This document shows positions 13,301 through 22,550 of a stretch of DNA of 64,000 nt, one piece after another (positions within the stretch are counted from its first letter, which is position 1; every line of letters starts with the position of its first letter). A model generated the notes under the pieces. That model had not been told where the DNA came from, made no database searches, and saw nothing but the letters and a program-made list of their open reading frames with translations. The DNA comes from Micropterix aruncella (Eukaryota > Arthropoda > Insecta > Lepidoptera > Micropterigidae). Made by a program: the position numbers and the translations under genes. Location: positions 24,108,946-24,172,945 of the forward strand of contig OX155965.1 in the NCBI GenBank assembly GCA_944548615.1, in the 5' to 3' direction.

Positions 13301-16300
13301 CAATCACTTTCAGCTGGTCTACTGATGTGTTTTGGCCTTTATAACCATAAGTATGCTTGGTTGCGCTCTTCTGATCAGTCGCAAGGCAGTCGTCTGTTAA
13401 GATGCAGCTGTTCGCAACTTATCAGTTAAGGCGCACGGCGGTCGGGCAGCGATTTTGCCAGATATGATCCAATGTACTCTCAAATTGTGTATTTCAGTTC
13501 TGACTCGTTTCTGAGTTGGTCGGTAGGCCAGTTGCTTTTCAGCTTGTCTGAAGGTTGTCGCCGTGTATCCGGCCGTGTGTTTCGATAACAAAAAACCCCC
13601 AAATTTCCATTTTTCAACAAAACTAGGAGTATGCTTTACGCTAGGAGTAGAGTCTCTTCCTTTTACTGAAATTCTTCTCGACATTGTGACTGTGCATGAT
13701 TAGCGGCAGGTGGATAATGAAGCCCCGAATTCTTTGAGGTTGTAAAAACCGGTCGGCAGACGCATGCGCGGCACACGCAACTGATCAACCGACGAACTCT
13801 GAAACAGGCCTAAGACGGGTGTTAAACATTCAATCTGGCATCAGTTCAGTCCGCGGCCTTGGATCATGAACTGACTGATAGACTGATAGAAATTATTAAA
13901 ATGTATGAAAATCCATCAGTCAACGCAATAAACAATCAGTTTCCCGTCAGTCTGACCAAGGTCGCTGACTGAACTGATGCCAGATTGAACAAGGTAACCC
14001 CCCGTCTATCAGTATACCCCTGTATTTAACAATTTTCTTGATATTTATACCTGATTCAATGTGAGATCCGCCTCTACTGCTATCATCTGTAAGCTCTTTA
14101 AGGGGCTGTATAATTTTATTAACTGCACTAAGGCCGGACTGCAATCCAGCGGCATCGATTCCAATAGTTCATTTGGATCCACCTAGAATAGTTAAAAAAA
14201 CGGTTGTCACCCCAAACTTTTCCGGCAAGTAGCCAAGGACTTATAGAAGGATTTTGAGGTAAGGAGGTTGACCTGACTGAAAGGGATAGTCGGCGACGAG
14301 CGCGGGTAGTGAGAATGCAACGCAATAACCCCTGGTACGCCTGCCCTTGAATAAGTCAACGTTATATATTAGTACTAATGCTTGCAACCTTCTACAAAGA
14401 AATTTTCGAGGGCTTCGAAAATTTTGCTAGGAATGACTGGCTTCCGAAAGGTTAAACATGTTTGATTCAATCGTTTATGCAAATATACCCATCAAGCATA
14501 AAAGCCATATAAGAAGTGCCAAATATAGCTTTAAGCTGATTAAAAGTCATGTAAATGCGTTCAGATTAACTCTCAGCTATGTACAGGTGTCATTTAAAGC
14601 AATTAGGCTTATATTATAGTCATATAATTTTGTCGTATAAAGCCTTTTAGTCAAATAAGGGTGGTATAATCGGTATAAAGCATACTAATTTATAACCATT
14701 TTATAACTAACAGCTGTATAGTAGTCGAATAAATAACCTTTATAGAACATACACAACAAAAGCTACTACATTACCCTTACGTGGAGTAAGGCTGTATAAT
14801 GGTTACAAGACCCACCCTTATCACCAATTTTATTGCCAGGAATGGCCATTTATGTAGACCTTTTAAGTGTGGCCATTTAATTTAACGCGTTAATAATTAA
14901 CGCAATATTTATCGCGATGATGGGCATTGACGTTTCCCATTAGTGTGGCCCCAGCATTACAGGTGAATTTCAATGTGGGCCTCGCGGATTTCAATGGACC
15001 TACGGTCGGAGGGTTTTGCAAATTATAAATAAAATTAATTACCAATAGCAGCATCCCATGGTATGGCCTCAGACTTTGCAGGCATGTTTCAATCGTTTCT
15101 GGTTCAATTACAAGCCCTCGATTATGGACTTGGTGTGCCTTATGCGGCAAACAAAACGATACCAATACCCATTGGTTAATTCGTACCTGCACAACACCTG
15201 TGAACATTAAGACTATGTCAAATCAAAAATCAAATATTAGGTACTTATCTATACAATGGCATTGATTATATAAAGTATTAGATTGCTTAATGCAGTACTA
15301 CGATTGGCAGCTAGGACTTTACTACAAAAAGCAACATGTAGATGGTCATAGTTCCAAAAAGTGATACTATTCTCTTATGTTTAATATGGCGGTGTTTGTG
15401 GTATAACATATGGTGGCGCACTTAAGATGGATAACCTATCTCGAAATAAAATAATAATATAATAACAAGCAAATTTCAAAATCATAGCCTTTATTATTTT
15501 AACCCTTGGAGTAAATGGGTATTTTCATGGATGCATCTGTCTCTTTTGCAGGATTTTCGGCGACATCGACCTTAAAGTACTATAACTACGAAACTACTAC
15601 ACCAATCATAAAAAGAACAACTGCACAATGATTGCATTGAAATTTCGAATATAGAATATTGAAATATCATTTTGTAAAACAATTAGATAATTATGAGAAC
15701 GTCAAAGAAGTGAAAAAAACGCGGAACCAGATCTGGTCGTATCATACTCAACGGATAATTGTTTCAGAACCAGATTTGGTCGTATCATACTCAAGGGGAT
15801 TATACATATCATACTCATATTATTACATAAAGAAGTCAATTTTTAACTTGGTATACAGGTTTCAATAATTAATATTTCTGCACTTAACGTTCAGATAGAT
15901 GGCATTCTATCTCTCCGTATCATTTCTGTCTATAAAATTGACACTAATAATTGAATGTTATTACTGTTATCATTGGGTTTGTATTATAATAATAATAATA
16001 ATAATAAACTTTACTTGTACAAGCCGTGTTTTGCCAGATATATGATATGTTTAAAATATGAATATTATAAAAAATGTATTTATTAATTGTAAGTTCTATA
16101 CCCTTACCGGGTTTTTTGGAATAAATAAACTTTGAACTTTGAACAAGAGACCTCAAGGTACTCAAATATATTATTATTACCTGTACTACTCAGTTCTTCG
16201 TAAACAGTCTTAAGGGAAGTTGCCAAAGAGCTCCGTTGTAATATCAGCTCGAATGGCGAATTTGAAAGCATGAATAGGGAAGAGCGACTGCCTCTCGACG

Positions 16301-19300
16301 CTCGCGAATATAAAGGACCGCATCCATTCCCAGACAAAGTATCGTCCTCTTCATCATTATCATTGCCTCCGGAGTCACTGTCCATGGCAGGGATTTCATC
16401 GTGGGCTGATATCTGTAAAAAAAAATAGAGTCATCGCTTGTTAAATTCTTGAGTGTATTCATTAGCAGTGTAAACAGAACTTACAAAGCAACAACACCTT
16501 TGATCTTTGGAATTATCAACTACTATAGTCGAACCTGTCACCCCAGCCTGGGATTCTGAAGTGGTGATATGTCAATGTGACTCCACATTGAATTCGATAT
16601 CATCCTGGATCCCATGACTTGACTGATTCTGTCTCAGAATCATCAGCTCATCTCGGAACTCGATACTTCCCAAGTGATTACCACCCCAATTTTATGTGCT
16701 GATTGGCTGGGTTGGCCCTTTAGCAGTGAGCGGCTCTGAGCAAGCTTAGTGCTTTGAGCTAAGGGCAATTCGGCTTCGAAGAGGGAGTGAATGAGTGGTA
16801 AGATGAACGCTAACATGTGGCAAGACAGCTGTCCTAAACCTACCACAGCCGGTCGTTAGTCCAGAATCCACCGCTCACCCCTCAGAAGTGTAATAATTTT
16901 ATTTATTTCACAAATAGTAAATTAAAAATCTGACTCAAGATCCAAGTAACGACATTTGTATAAACTGGATCAACAAGACACTGCTATCAAATTATATAGG
17001 TCGACGAAGCTCATCTCGCATGGTAATAAGTGCAGAGCGCGTTTGACAGACAATACATCAAAATCAGTAGGATTCATTCTCCAGAAAAATAATCCTTTCT
17101 AGAAAAACTATATCAAACTGAAATTTCTATATTTCAAATTCTATGGCTTCGAAGGGGAAGTGAATGGGTTGTAAAGTGCACGCTCACATGTGGCAAGACA
17201 GCTGTCCTAAACCTAACAAAGCCGGTCGTTAGTCCGGAGCGCACCCCTCAAAAAGTGTAACAATAGTATTATGAGTCTGACTCTGGTCGGTCATTCTATG
17301 GCAGCTCCGTTGCCAAAGAATGCATTTTTTTTAATCAAAACTTAAAGTAACAAAGAAAAAATTTAGTTACCATTATTTTCATTTCTTCCGACAAATAGGC
17401 ACATCGTTTCTCTTCATGTCTTAAGGCTTTTCCCAGTCTTTTGCTCAAGTCATAATAACACTTTACTGAAAGTTTTAAAAAAAGTGTATGAAAAAATCTT
17501 ATCGAATAGGAGAGACGAGGCAATGTCCTACAAGTACAAAGTTCAAGACTTCATATCACTAAATGTCAGTACACAACTTTACAAAATAGACTAGTCATTG
17601 CGCATGAACAATGTCGACAAGGATAGCTTTTGCCGACTATAGTGCATCCACCATTTTTAAATCTAATTTTTAATTGTAAATAAAATGTTTATTATTATTA
17701 TTATTATTGACACCTAAAATCCAAATTATCAATGGGCGGATCTATTATCATACGACAATGCCTTACAACCAACCTTACTATGAAGTGTTTTTATATGTGC
17801 ATGTAACGATCCCCCATAGACGTTTATTATTATTATTATTATTATTGATACCTAAAAGCCTCCATAGACAGGCAGCTCGGAGCAGTCATGGTCAGCTGCA
17901 CGAGAGCGGTTGTGTTGCGGTTGTAGTTGACTGCAACTTGACTGCTCTAAGCAGTCCTATTGCAGTTGGGTTCTACCGCAACACGACTGCTCCAAGATGC
18001 CGCTGTTCATTCAGTTGCAACATCGAGGCGGAGAGGAAATGGCGAGCAGTCGGAGGCAACTGCTTGAAGCGGTCCGTCTATGGCGGCTCGGGCAGCTCTG
18101 CTGCTGGCAGCGCAGCGAAACTCGACTGCACGCTAAGCACTTTTTAGCGGCGACCGGAAACAAACTACTCGAGCGGTCCGTGTATTGCGAACGAGAACTT
18201 CGTATTGAAACTGCAGATCGCCCAACAGCAACAGCTTGAACCTGTCGACCACGACTGCTCCAAGCTAACCGTCTATTGGCACTCTAAGTGAATAAACGAC
18301 TTACCGATAGAGTGATTTGCACACGCTTGCAGTGCAAATACAATATTTATAAGTATCATGGAGGAGGTCCCATCATCCTTGTTTGCCCTGAAGGGCAGGA
18401 GAGTGGGGTGCCCCACGAATCGCACATCGTTCACCTTCAGCTCAAACTTTCGGTTGCAGAGCTCCGGCTTGACTGCAAACAGCGTCGACAGCACCTCGTC
18501 TGTGAAACCAGTTAAGCGGCCTGTTTACGAGACAAACAGGCGAGATGATGAATGAATATGGTTGTCGAATGAAAAACTAAAAGAATTTGCAGAAAAACAA
18601 TTGCTCGTAGAAGCCAGCCAAGAATCATGAATATGAATGAATGATGTTTGTTTGTTTCTACTCTTTATTGTGAATTTTCACAATGGGCGGGTTACAACCA
18701 ACCCTACTAGTATTTATACAGGTGTTTTTATTTAGTGACATCCTTGAAGTGGGTCAATCAGTACGAGCAATTTGTTATCAAAAACTTTTGATAACAATTT
18801 GTTAAAACAAATAATATAATAAAAATAAAAAAAATACATTTTATTCCAATTGATTTAGAACAGTTTGAGAAGCAACAGTCTCAAGTATTCCAAATATATC
18901 TGTTCAGAAATAACAGCGCAACACCATCTGTAGCCTTGCCTCGCTACTATCGTTTAGTTGAACGCTTTTCAAGGCCGCCGACCTGAACGACCTCGCTCCA
19001 TTAACAATGTCAAATACACAGCTGTTCGGTTCTCAAACTGGTCTATATCATTTGGAATAAAATGTAATTTCAAAATAATATTATTATATTACTTGTTTAA
19101 ATAGTTTGTTATCAAAAGGTGCTTATATGCTCGAACTGATTCACCCTGTATGTATGCGTGTAACATGTGCCTCTGTGTGTCTTGTCATTACATTTGATTG
19201 TCAGAATTGAAATGCGATTCCGTTAAATTTATCCCAAAGGAAAATGGTGACATTGTAAGATCAGGTGACCTAGCCACTATGCCACTAGGTTGTCTAATAT

Positions 19301-21320
19301 AATGATAGCTTATTCTCCCTCATAAAATGGTTGCGACGCAGAGATCACAAGACTGTGACTGTGGTGGTGGTGACCTGGGCGGAAACCAGACTGCAAGGGA
19401 TCGAGCAGATTGTTACGCAAAAGAAAGTAATTTGATAGAGAGTAACCTGCTTATTCCAACACTTTTGAAAAGATAGGCAAGATTAATATCGGCCTGAACT
19501 CTTTTGCTGATTGTGGGACGGGTGTTTTGTGTGGGACGGGAGCAAGGACGTTGCCGGGTGTCGAACAAGAAGAGAGATGATAAAGGATTGTTTCCAGTTT
19601 TGGTACAATAGAATATTGCGTGAAAATTTCATGAGATGAGTGAGTGTCAGTAGAATTTTTCTAAAATAGGAAGAAGTAGGTCTTTGTTAAGATCGTCACA
19701 CCAAAGGCTTTTGAATCAATTCTCTCAAAAATGTGTCTGATTTCGACTAGTATACTAGAATTCAAATTGGGACCCACTGGAGTTTGGGTGATTTTTTTCA
19801 TGGATTGACTTCAGTGAAGCTGCTTTATTAGTGGGGTTACGGCCCTGAACCTTGCTGTGGCGTACCAAAAAGCCTTGCAAACCTAATGCTCAAACAAATA
19901 TGTTTAGAACAATCCGACAACCAATGGAACAACTTGACGGGGTTGAATTATTCCAAAGAGCTAATTAAGGCTTACGACTGTAAGACGGCTCTAAAGGCCT
20001 TATCGCTAAATAGGAACAATCTACGCATACTGGTGAGGGCGCTCACGGGCCATTGTGGCCTGAACTAACACATGTACAACCTCAAGCTCCGACACAAAAA
20101 AATGTGCAGGTTCTGCCAAAGGGCAGAGGAAACTTCCCTGCACCTTATGTGCGAGTGTGGCCCGCTGATGCGTAAAAGATACTCCCACTTGGGTGGTCAT
20201 TACCTCCAACCTGAGGAGGTAAAACAATCTGGTGCCAAAAGCCTGTTGCGGTTCTTAAATGACACGAGGCTTAGCGCAGAACTATAGTAGGTGGCGAACA
20301 CAATAGATCAGCAATGGTCGCAGTGTTACAAGGCTCATAAAAACATATAATTGTATTGTTTAGAAGTAGAACACTACACCCCTCCCTCCCACCATGTGAT
20401 ATTTTGTGGTTTTTTCTGAACCCCCTCAATCCCCTTTCGAGCCTCACATAATAAATGGACAATCCCTAGGCAGTGCGGATAGCATTTTACATGATCGCTT
20501 GGGGACGAAAACGGTATCAGTGTGTTGGGTTGGGTACCAAGGATGCTTACCGAGGAAAACAAACCAGACTGAGGATTCCACAAAGCGTTTTGAAATTGAT
20601 ACAATTTCCAGGCTGTTTTTAGGCTTGATTTCAAACCATAAACAAAACATGGCTCCAATATAGCAATCCCAAAAGAAAACAACGATCCATGATTCCGAAA
20701 AGATTGTCATCCCCAACCCCTAAGAAATTATAGGTAATTCGATCCGCTGGTCTCTGATCCGCGATCATACTCTTTTTTCGGGACAGTTAAGGGGTAGTAA
20801 TGACTGAATTCCCTGATCCCGGAGCTACTGTTTTGGGGACTTTATAGCGGAAAAATTTAAATAAAATGCACAATGAAATATGTGAAAAATGAGGCCAATT
20901 AGCGAAAGTTGTTCTGTTTCACCAAAATAACGCTCTACTTAAATATAAAATATACATGACTAAAAAGTTAAATTATTAGGTTACAAGAGAGAACTCATAA
21001 AAGAACGATATTAAAATATCATCCAAAAAATACAAAGAGTCGTCTTTCCGTGCGAATTTTGCATCAGAACGGCTAGCTTTCGTCCAGAACGATGAGCGAT
21101 GAAAATGCGCCATTTACGAACCATTGCTGATATTCGAAGTCTGCCTCTGGGGCGTCTGCAGCAGATCCTCTACATTGATCAGCGAATACGGATTCTTCCG
21201 ACGGCATTTCTGCCTGTTTACCTCCTTGCTCGTATCGGCCGTGAACGGATAGCGAAAGAGCAGGCGATCGCCCTTGCTGTCCGATATCACGAGTATGATA
21301 CTCAGCGGATTGACCTCCAT
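1017..21320 (-). CDS. Nprl3: Nprl3, GATOR1 complex subunit (gene span, exons 1-9, 3' end outside window)
   Basis: Nprl3 (nitrogen permease regulator-like 3) pairs with Nprl2 and DEPDC5 in GATOR1, the RagA/B GTPase-activating complex that restrains TORC1 at the lysosome when amino acids are scarce. Nine minus-strand coding exons translate to successive blocks that I recognise from animal Nprl3. They begin [19 protein letters not shown], then give [69 protein letters not shown] and [18 protein letters not shown]. All eight introns have GT-AG borders, and exon phases 1,1,0,1,0,0,0,1 match at every join, giving 1758 nt (586 codons) open throughout. The conserved C-terminal region is expected left of base 1. 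Intron 7 (2628-11013, 8.4 kb) is expanded by nested TEs. Family assignment is firm; exon 9 and the exon 1 donor are the weakest parts. Confidence 0.93.
1340..2350. other. Nprl3 intron 8, no recognised content
   Basis: This is AT-rich intron sequence with short open frames on both strands and no motif I recognise. No inverted termini or tandem units were seen. Confidence 0.6.
2354..2627 (-). CDS. Nprl3: Nprl3 coding exon 8
   Basis: The acceptor TGGTTTTAG precedes 2627 and the donor GTGAGT follows 2354. Markedly GC-richer than its surroundings, it encodes [12 protein letters not shown], a Gly/Asn-rich insert, then [20 protein letters not shown] and IRFMPT, the winged-helix-like block of Nprl3. 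It is 274 nt and leaves in phase 1. Confidence 0.94.
2743..4175 (+). mobile_element. TTAA element family B, complete copy B1
   Basis: TTAA at 2743-2746 and 4172-4175 flank 1.4 kb starting CCCCTCAAGCACGTAACATC and ending CGCAACGTGAGGGG, so both ends read CCCCTCA inwards. It contains GC-rich subterminal blocks (GCGGCCGCC near the left, GCGCGCG near the right) around an AT-rich core. No transposase ORF is present. Copies B2 (5922-7620) and B3 (about 12990-13237) share it. Inferred to be a non-autonomous piggyBac-type element in Nprl3 intron 7. Confidence 0.85.
4176..5006. other. Intron sequence, nothing recognised
   Basis: This AT-rich stretch lies between MITE B1 and the 3' tail of the minus-strand LINE. 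It has several poly-A/T runs and no coding region or paired termini. CCCTTGGAGTA at about 4998 resembles a family A end but has no TTAA or partner. Confidence 0.5.
5185..5921 (-). pseudogene. LINE ORF C-terminal part (zinc knuckle and restriction-like endonuclease)
   Basis: This encodes [16 protein letters not shown], then a CPLC...H...C zinc knuckle, then a restriction-like endonuclease (RLE) core RPDITLYS with [15 protein letters not shown] residues, and a C-terminal LWLRRGSEW. It equals the last ~245 residues of the LINE protein at 25271-27757. The reading frame upstream of 5921 is MITE sequence, not LINE. It is inactive because it is separated from the RT half. Confidence 0.88.
5922..7620 (+). 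mobile_element. TTAA element family B copy B2, carrying nested family A
   Basis: TTAA at 5922-5925 and 7617-7620 bound a copy that starts CCCGCTCACTCCGTAACATC and ends CGCGACAGGAGGGG. It follows B1 along its whole length apart from the nested family A insert at 6380-6693. The host LINE resumes exactly on each side: TTAA stands where intact LINE copies read TTGAA. This shows a genuine TTAA insertion. Confidence 0.9.
6380..6693 (+). mobile_element. TTAA MITE family A, copy A2 nested in B2
   Basis: TTAA (6380-6383 and 6690-6693) flanks 306 bp starting CCCTTGGAGTAAATGGG and ending CATACTCAAGGGG. The surrounding B2 sequence continues on both sides as in B1, so this is the innermost of three nested insertions. 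There is no ORF. It contains two near-copies of a CAGATCTGGTCGTATCATAC-like motif. Confidence 0.92.
7621..8625 (-). pseudogene. LINE ORF RT part, frameshifted
   Basis: Two minus-strand frames (7621-8178 and 8087-8545) give [11 protein letters not shown] and [17 protein letters not shown], then [20 protein letters not shown] and onward to TPEMLKFYL, where the MITE cuts in. A 5-nt deletion in TATCT..CACAT relative to 26463-26480 causes the frame change. FADD (RT catalytic) is intact. Confidence 0.88.
8845..9775 (+). pseudogene. mariner (DD34D-type) transposase relic
   Basis: Plus-strand frames give mariner landmarks in order: an AWF-type helix region near 8880-8950, then VTGDENWMY (about 9228-9252) around the first Asp. 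Near 9576-9620 [19 protein letters not shown] matches the mariner motif with Asp rather than Glu as third residue. Downstream, the C-terminal KLKGSCF...DWSNCFLQW is recognisable. Many stops and indels are present. TIRs were not identified. It lies in Nprl3 intron 7. Confidence 0.85.
9776..10190. other. Intron sequence, nothing recognised
   Basis: This is AT-rich with a short direct repeat (CTTATTTATCAGAATACAG twice near 9820-9860). No coding or paired-end structure was seen. Confidence 0.5.
10195..10740 (+). repeat. GC-richer unclassified block, possible LINE 5' region
   Basis: This ~550-bp stretch is distinctly GC-richer than both flanks, with no long ORF. Its style (CCGCGGTAGATTCGG, AAGGAAGAGAACTG) resembles 5' untranslated regions of insect LINEs, but that is an impression without a matching copy in the window. 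It ends abruptly into AT-rich sequence before Nprl3 exon 7. Confidence 0.35.
11014..11178 (-). CDS. Nprl3: Nprl3 coding exon 7
   Basis: The acceptor TTTTCTGTAG precedes 11178 and the donor GTGATT follows 11014. The exon encodes [35 protein letters not shown] and [12 protein letters not shown]. It is 165 nt, phase 0 at both ends. Reading past the donor gives a Phe-rich intronic extension with no similarity, supporting the splice site. Confidence 0.95.
11330..12780 (+). pseudogene. LINE RT C-terminal relic split by MITE A3
   Basis: Before 11577 the plus strand reads [15 protein letters not shown] in one frame. After 12265 it continues [37 protein letters not shown] and, near 12690-12760, a C-terminal Cys/His element [14 protein letters not shown]. 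These are the usual end motifs of APE-type LINE reverse transcriptases. The two halves join across one TTAA when the MITE is ignored. Stops and shifts make it dead. An A-rich tail ends near 12790. Confidence 0.8.
11577..12265 (-). mobile_element. TTAA MITE family A, longest copy A3
   Basis: TTAA at 11577-11580 and 12262-12265 flank 681 bp. It starts CCCGTTGAGTATGATACGAC and ends ACTCCAAGGG, the reverse of A2. A central segment (about 11660-12020) is missing from A2 and A4, so this may be close to the progenitor and the others internal deletions. It sits in a LINE relic whose reading resumes exactly after the second TTAA. Confidence 0.9.
12990..13237 (+). mobile_element. TTAA element family B, internally deleted copy B3
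   Basis: The right end (GTCGCGGGCAAAAGTGATAG ... GAGAGGAGGGG, TTAA at 13234-13237) and a degenerate left end (CTAACATCC near 13010) match B1 and B2. Most of the core is missing. The left TTAA is not preserved. It lies in Nprl3 intron 6. Confidence 0.75.
13240..13825. other. Intron 6 sequence; one unassigned open frame
   Basis: A 95-codon minus-strand frame (13397-13684, starting [19 protein letters not shown]) is the only notable feature. It has no domain I recognise and no phase-compatible link to Nprl3, so I do not call it a gene. It could be a piece of a TE ORF. Confidence 0.35.
13829..13989. mobile_element. Short palindromic MITE, 34-bp inverted ends
   Basis: The left end TTCAATCTGGCATCAGTTCA (13829 on) and the right end, its inverse, finishing at 13989 match at 32 of 34 positions. 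The whole unit is 161 bp, has no ORF and could fold into one stem. A target duplication is not clear. It lies just downstream of the Nprl3 exon 6 donor. Confidence 0.75.
14051..14182 (-). CDS. Nprl3: Nprl3 coding exon 6
   Basis: The acceptor ACTATTCTAG precedes 14182 and the donor GTATAA follows 14051. The 132-nt exon (44 codons, phase 0 at both ends) encodes [20 protein letters not shown] and [15 protein letters not shown]. The DCSPALV motif is diagnostic. An open frame of the same strand but different phase overlaps it and is only a shadow. Confidence 0.94.
14240..15000. other. Nprl3 intron 5, AT-rich, nothing assigned
   Basis: The 14450-14800 part has many short repeats of ATAAAGC/TATAAAG type, possibly a degenerate MITE. 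No defined ends or coding potential were found. Confidence 0.45.
15043..15197 (-). CDS. Nprl3: Nprl3 coding exon 5
   Basis: The acceptor TGTTCACAG precedes 15197 and the donor GTAATT follows 15043. The exon encodes [21 protein letters not shown] and [16 protein letters not shown], strongly conserved Nprl3 motifs. It is 155 nt, entering in phase 1 and leaving in phase 0. Confidence 0.96.
15499..15802 (+). mobile_element. TTAA MITE family A, copy A4
   Basis: TTAA at 15499-15502 is followed by the same CCCTTGGAGTAAATGGG start as A2 and the same body. The right end reads CTCAAGGGG then ATTATA, so the right TTAA has mutated or been lost. It is about 300 bp, in Nprl3 intron 4. Confidence 0.88.
16181..16412 (-). 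CDS. Nprl3: Nprl3 coding exon 4
   Basis: A polypyrimidine tract plus CAG precedes 16412 and the donor GTAATA follows 16181. The exon encodes an acidic Ser/Asp-rich linker ([15 protein letters not shown]) followed by [25 protein letters not shown] without interruption. The second part aligns with the conserved segment before the GVV block of exon 5. It is 232 nt and leaves in phase 1. Confidence 0.92.
16772..16900 (+). repeat. Solo 3' UTR fragment of the RLE-type LINE
   Basis: This matches the LINE 3' UTR (27720-27845) from GGCTTCGAAG through TGTGGCAAGACAGCTGTCC to CAGAAGTGTAATAAT. It is extremely 5'-truncated or a short non-autonomous derivative. In Nprl3 intron 3. Confidence 0.82.
17081..17311 (+). 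repeat. Second solo 3' end of the RLE-type LINE
   Basis: Similarity runs from the last ORF codons (CCAGAAAAATAATC) through the 3' UTR to GGCAGCTCCGTT. It is more diverged than the 24-30 kb array. It lies 180 bp from the previous fragment, in the same orientation and intron. Confidence 0.82.
17371..17465 (-). CDS. Nprl3: Nprl3 coding exon 3
   Basis: The acceptor AAACTTTCAG precedes 17465 and the donor GTAACT follows 17371. The 95-nt exon encodes [20 protein letters not shown] and YLSEEMKIM, matching the helix after the first Nprl3 block. It enters in phase 1 and leaves in phase 0. Confidence 0.95.
17680..17850. repeat. Duplicated (TTA)n microsatellite blocks
   Basis: Two TTA trinucleotide runs (about 17690-17708 and 17824-17849) are each followed by TTGAYACCTAAAA, suggesting a local duplication of about 130 bp. 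Nprl3 intron 2. Confidence 0.65.
17856..18290. mobile_element. MITE with ~37-bp inverted ends
   Basis: The left end (CCATAGACAGGCAGCTCGG then AGCAGTCATGGTC) and the right end (GACCACGACTGCT through GTCTATTGGCAC) are inverted copies with few mismatches. Internal CGACTGCT/AGCAGTC motifs recur. It is GC-richer than the flanks, has no transposase, and sits right beside Nprl3 exon 2. The hAT class is a guess. Confidence 0.65.
18305..18499 (-). CDS. Nprl3: Nprl3 coding exon 2
   Basis: The acceptor TTTCACAG precedes 18499 and the donor GTAAGT follows 18305, a near-consensus site. The translation contains [29 protein letters not shown] and [12 protein letters not shown], the most conserved part of the longin-like domain. 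It is 195 nt, entering and leaving in phase 1. A palindromic MITE ends only about 20 bp downstream of the donor. Confidence 0.95.
18713..19155. mobile_element. TIR element (ACAGG ends, TA target), copy E1
   Basis: It begins at TATACAGGTGTTTTT, runs through TGACATCCTTGAAGTGGGTC and AATCAGTACGAGCAA, and ends with the inverse GCTCGAACTGATTCACCCTGTAT. TA flanks and ACAGG termini suggest a mariner-related MITE. Related ends occur at about 22253-22310 and 29930-30165. In Nprl3 intron 1. Confidence 0.6.
19160..19800. other. Nprl3 intron 1 sequence, nothing recognised
   Basis: No long open frame and no inverted or tandem structure was seen. Confidence 0.5.
19850..20290 (+). pseudogene. LINE C-terminal relic (RNase H/zinc-finger tail type)
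   Basis: The plus-strand frame gives [12 protein letters not shown], a stop, then [20 protein letters not shown] and [18 protein letters not shown]. This CRFC...H...CEC pattern is the usual end of Jockey/I/R1-type LINE ORF2 proteins after RNase H. Only the last ~130 codons remain, with at least one stop. In Nprl3 intron 1. Confidence 0.72.
20295..21060. other. Intron 1 / exon 1 flank, nothing assigned
   Basis: Overlapping short ORFs on both strands show no family resemblance. 20295-20400 may be the 3' UTR of the preceding LINE relic. Confidence 0.45.
21122..21320 (-). CDS. Nprl3: Nprl3 coding exon 1
   Basis: The chosen ATG (21318-21320) starts [11 protein letters not shown], which matches the start of the N-terminal longin-like domain of Nprl3. 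Upstream in-frame ATGs at 21365 and 21329 are possible but not needed. The exon ends AAT G with donor GTTCGT, a weak site chosen because it gives phase 1 and joins exon 2 without a gap in similarity (199 nt). The segment [11 protein letters not shown] is diagnostic. Its middle (about residues 27-60) is variable and Lys/Arg/Asn-rich. Confidence 0.88.
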
Positions 21321-21379
21321 CGTATGCATTTGAAAACAAAAAGTGCAACACAAACAACGATCCAAGCGCAGCGAAATAC

Positions 21380-22250
21380 GTCACAGGAAAGTTTCACGCA
21401 ATCACTAAACTACATTTTTGTATATAAAAATAGGACGACGGCGATGCTTTCACGCGCGAAATACGCGAATGGGGTCACATTTTTGTTTTAAATTGTTTTT
21501 TTTACGGAAAAAATCCCACAAAACGCAAAACGGAAATGAGTCAACAAGCGTACGTCAACTGTCAGATTAGGAACAGGGTTGCCTTTAACAAAATATGAAA
21601 AATAACTAAGTCGTTACTCGAACTAAAAGGGACGGATATGCACCCGCCAAAATTGCACCCACCACAATTTTAAGGAAGTCCTTAGGCCACGCGCGCATTA
21701 CGAAGCGTGTGGTACTTTTTTCACGCTGCACAGTGAAAAATCCCGCATTTATGTGGTACGCGCACTGCGGTGAAATCTTCGAAGTTTTTTGGCCATTCAT
21801 CATTTACGCAATCCTCATATATATAACTCTATAGTATGGGAAAAAATCCGGCGACGCACCGCATAAAATTTGTAGGAATCCAAATAATTTATATCCGGAC
21901 GGATTTTCGTAGTGCGCGCGCTACCATTTCTTGTGATTCTATAGTTCACAGATTTTCTGAAACGGACGGAATTCACCGCAGTGCGCGGTTAGCCTTGGGT
22001 TTTGATGAAATATAGTAATATGGCCATCCGCATTTCTACAAGTCTACATCCGAATTCTACAATGTTAACATTCTACAATGTTCGCGGACTTGGGATGCAA
22101 TCCCTGCCGTGTAGATGTTATACAGTTTTGGACTCAAAACTGAGCTCTTAGGGAGACCCTTATAATATAATCGCCTATATAAAACAGTGTCCCTCTATAT
22201 AGGCTCAGGATGATGGTCCTATTGGATATCTTTATAAGGGTGAGTTTTAA
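21380..22250. promoter_or_regulatory. Nprl3 upstream region
   Basis: This is sequence 5' of the Nprl3 ATG. The first ~200 bp hold CG-containing motifs (CACGCGCGAAATACGCG), but no TATA box or initiator can be asserted. Farther out, 21640-21990 has repeated GTGCGCG/CGCGCAC words that may be an old MITE. The next gene starts divergently at 23458. Confidence 0.35.
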
Positions 22251-22550
22251 TTAACCGGTATCCTTGAAGTGGGTGAATCGGTACGAGCAAAAAAGCAAAT
22301 TTTGATAAAAAATGTTAGAAAAAAGGGGGGAAAGCAGACTTATGGCGTCGAAGCGTTGCCATCGTGATATATAAGCGTTGACATAGTGATATATGTACGT
22401 GTCTCCTTGCATGCGCGACTAGACAAGGATGGAGGGGGTACTATATAGGTACTGCTGTCTCTCTATTCGGCTGATGCATTCTCAGGCTGGTCTCGAGGTC
22501 TAGTAATTATAGATCAATGGATGGTACCCACCAAACTAGAATATGCCCTG

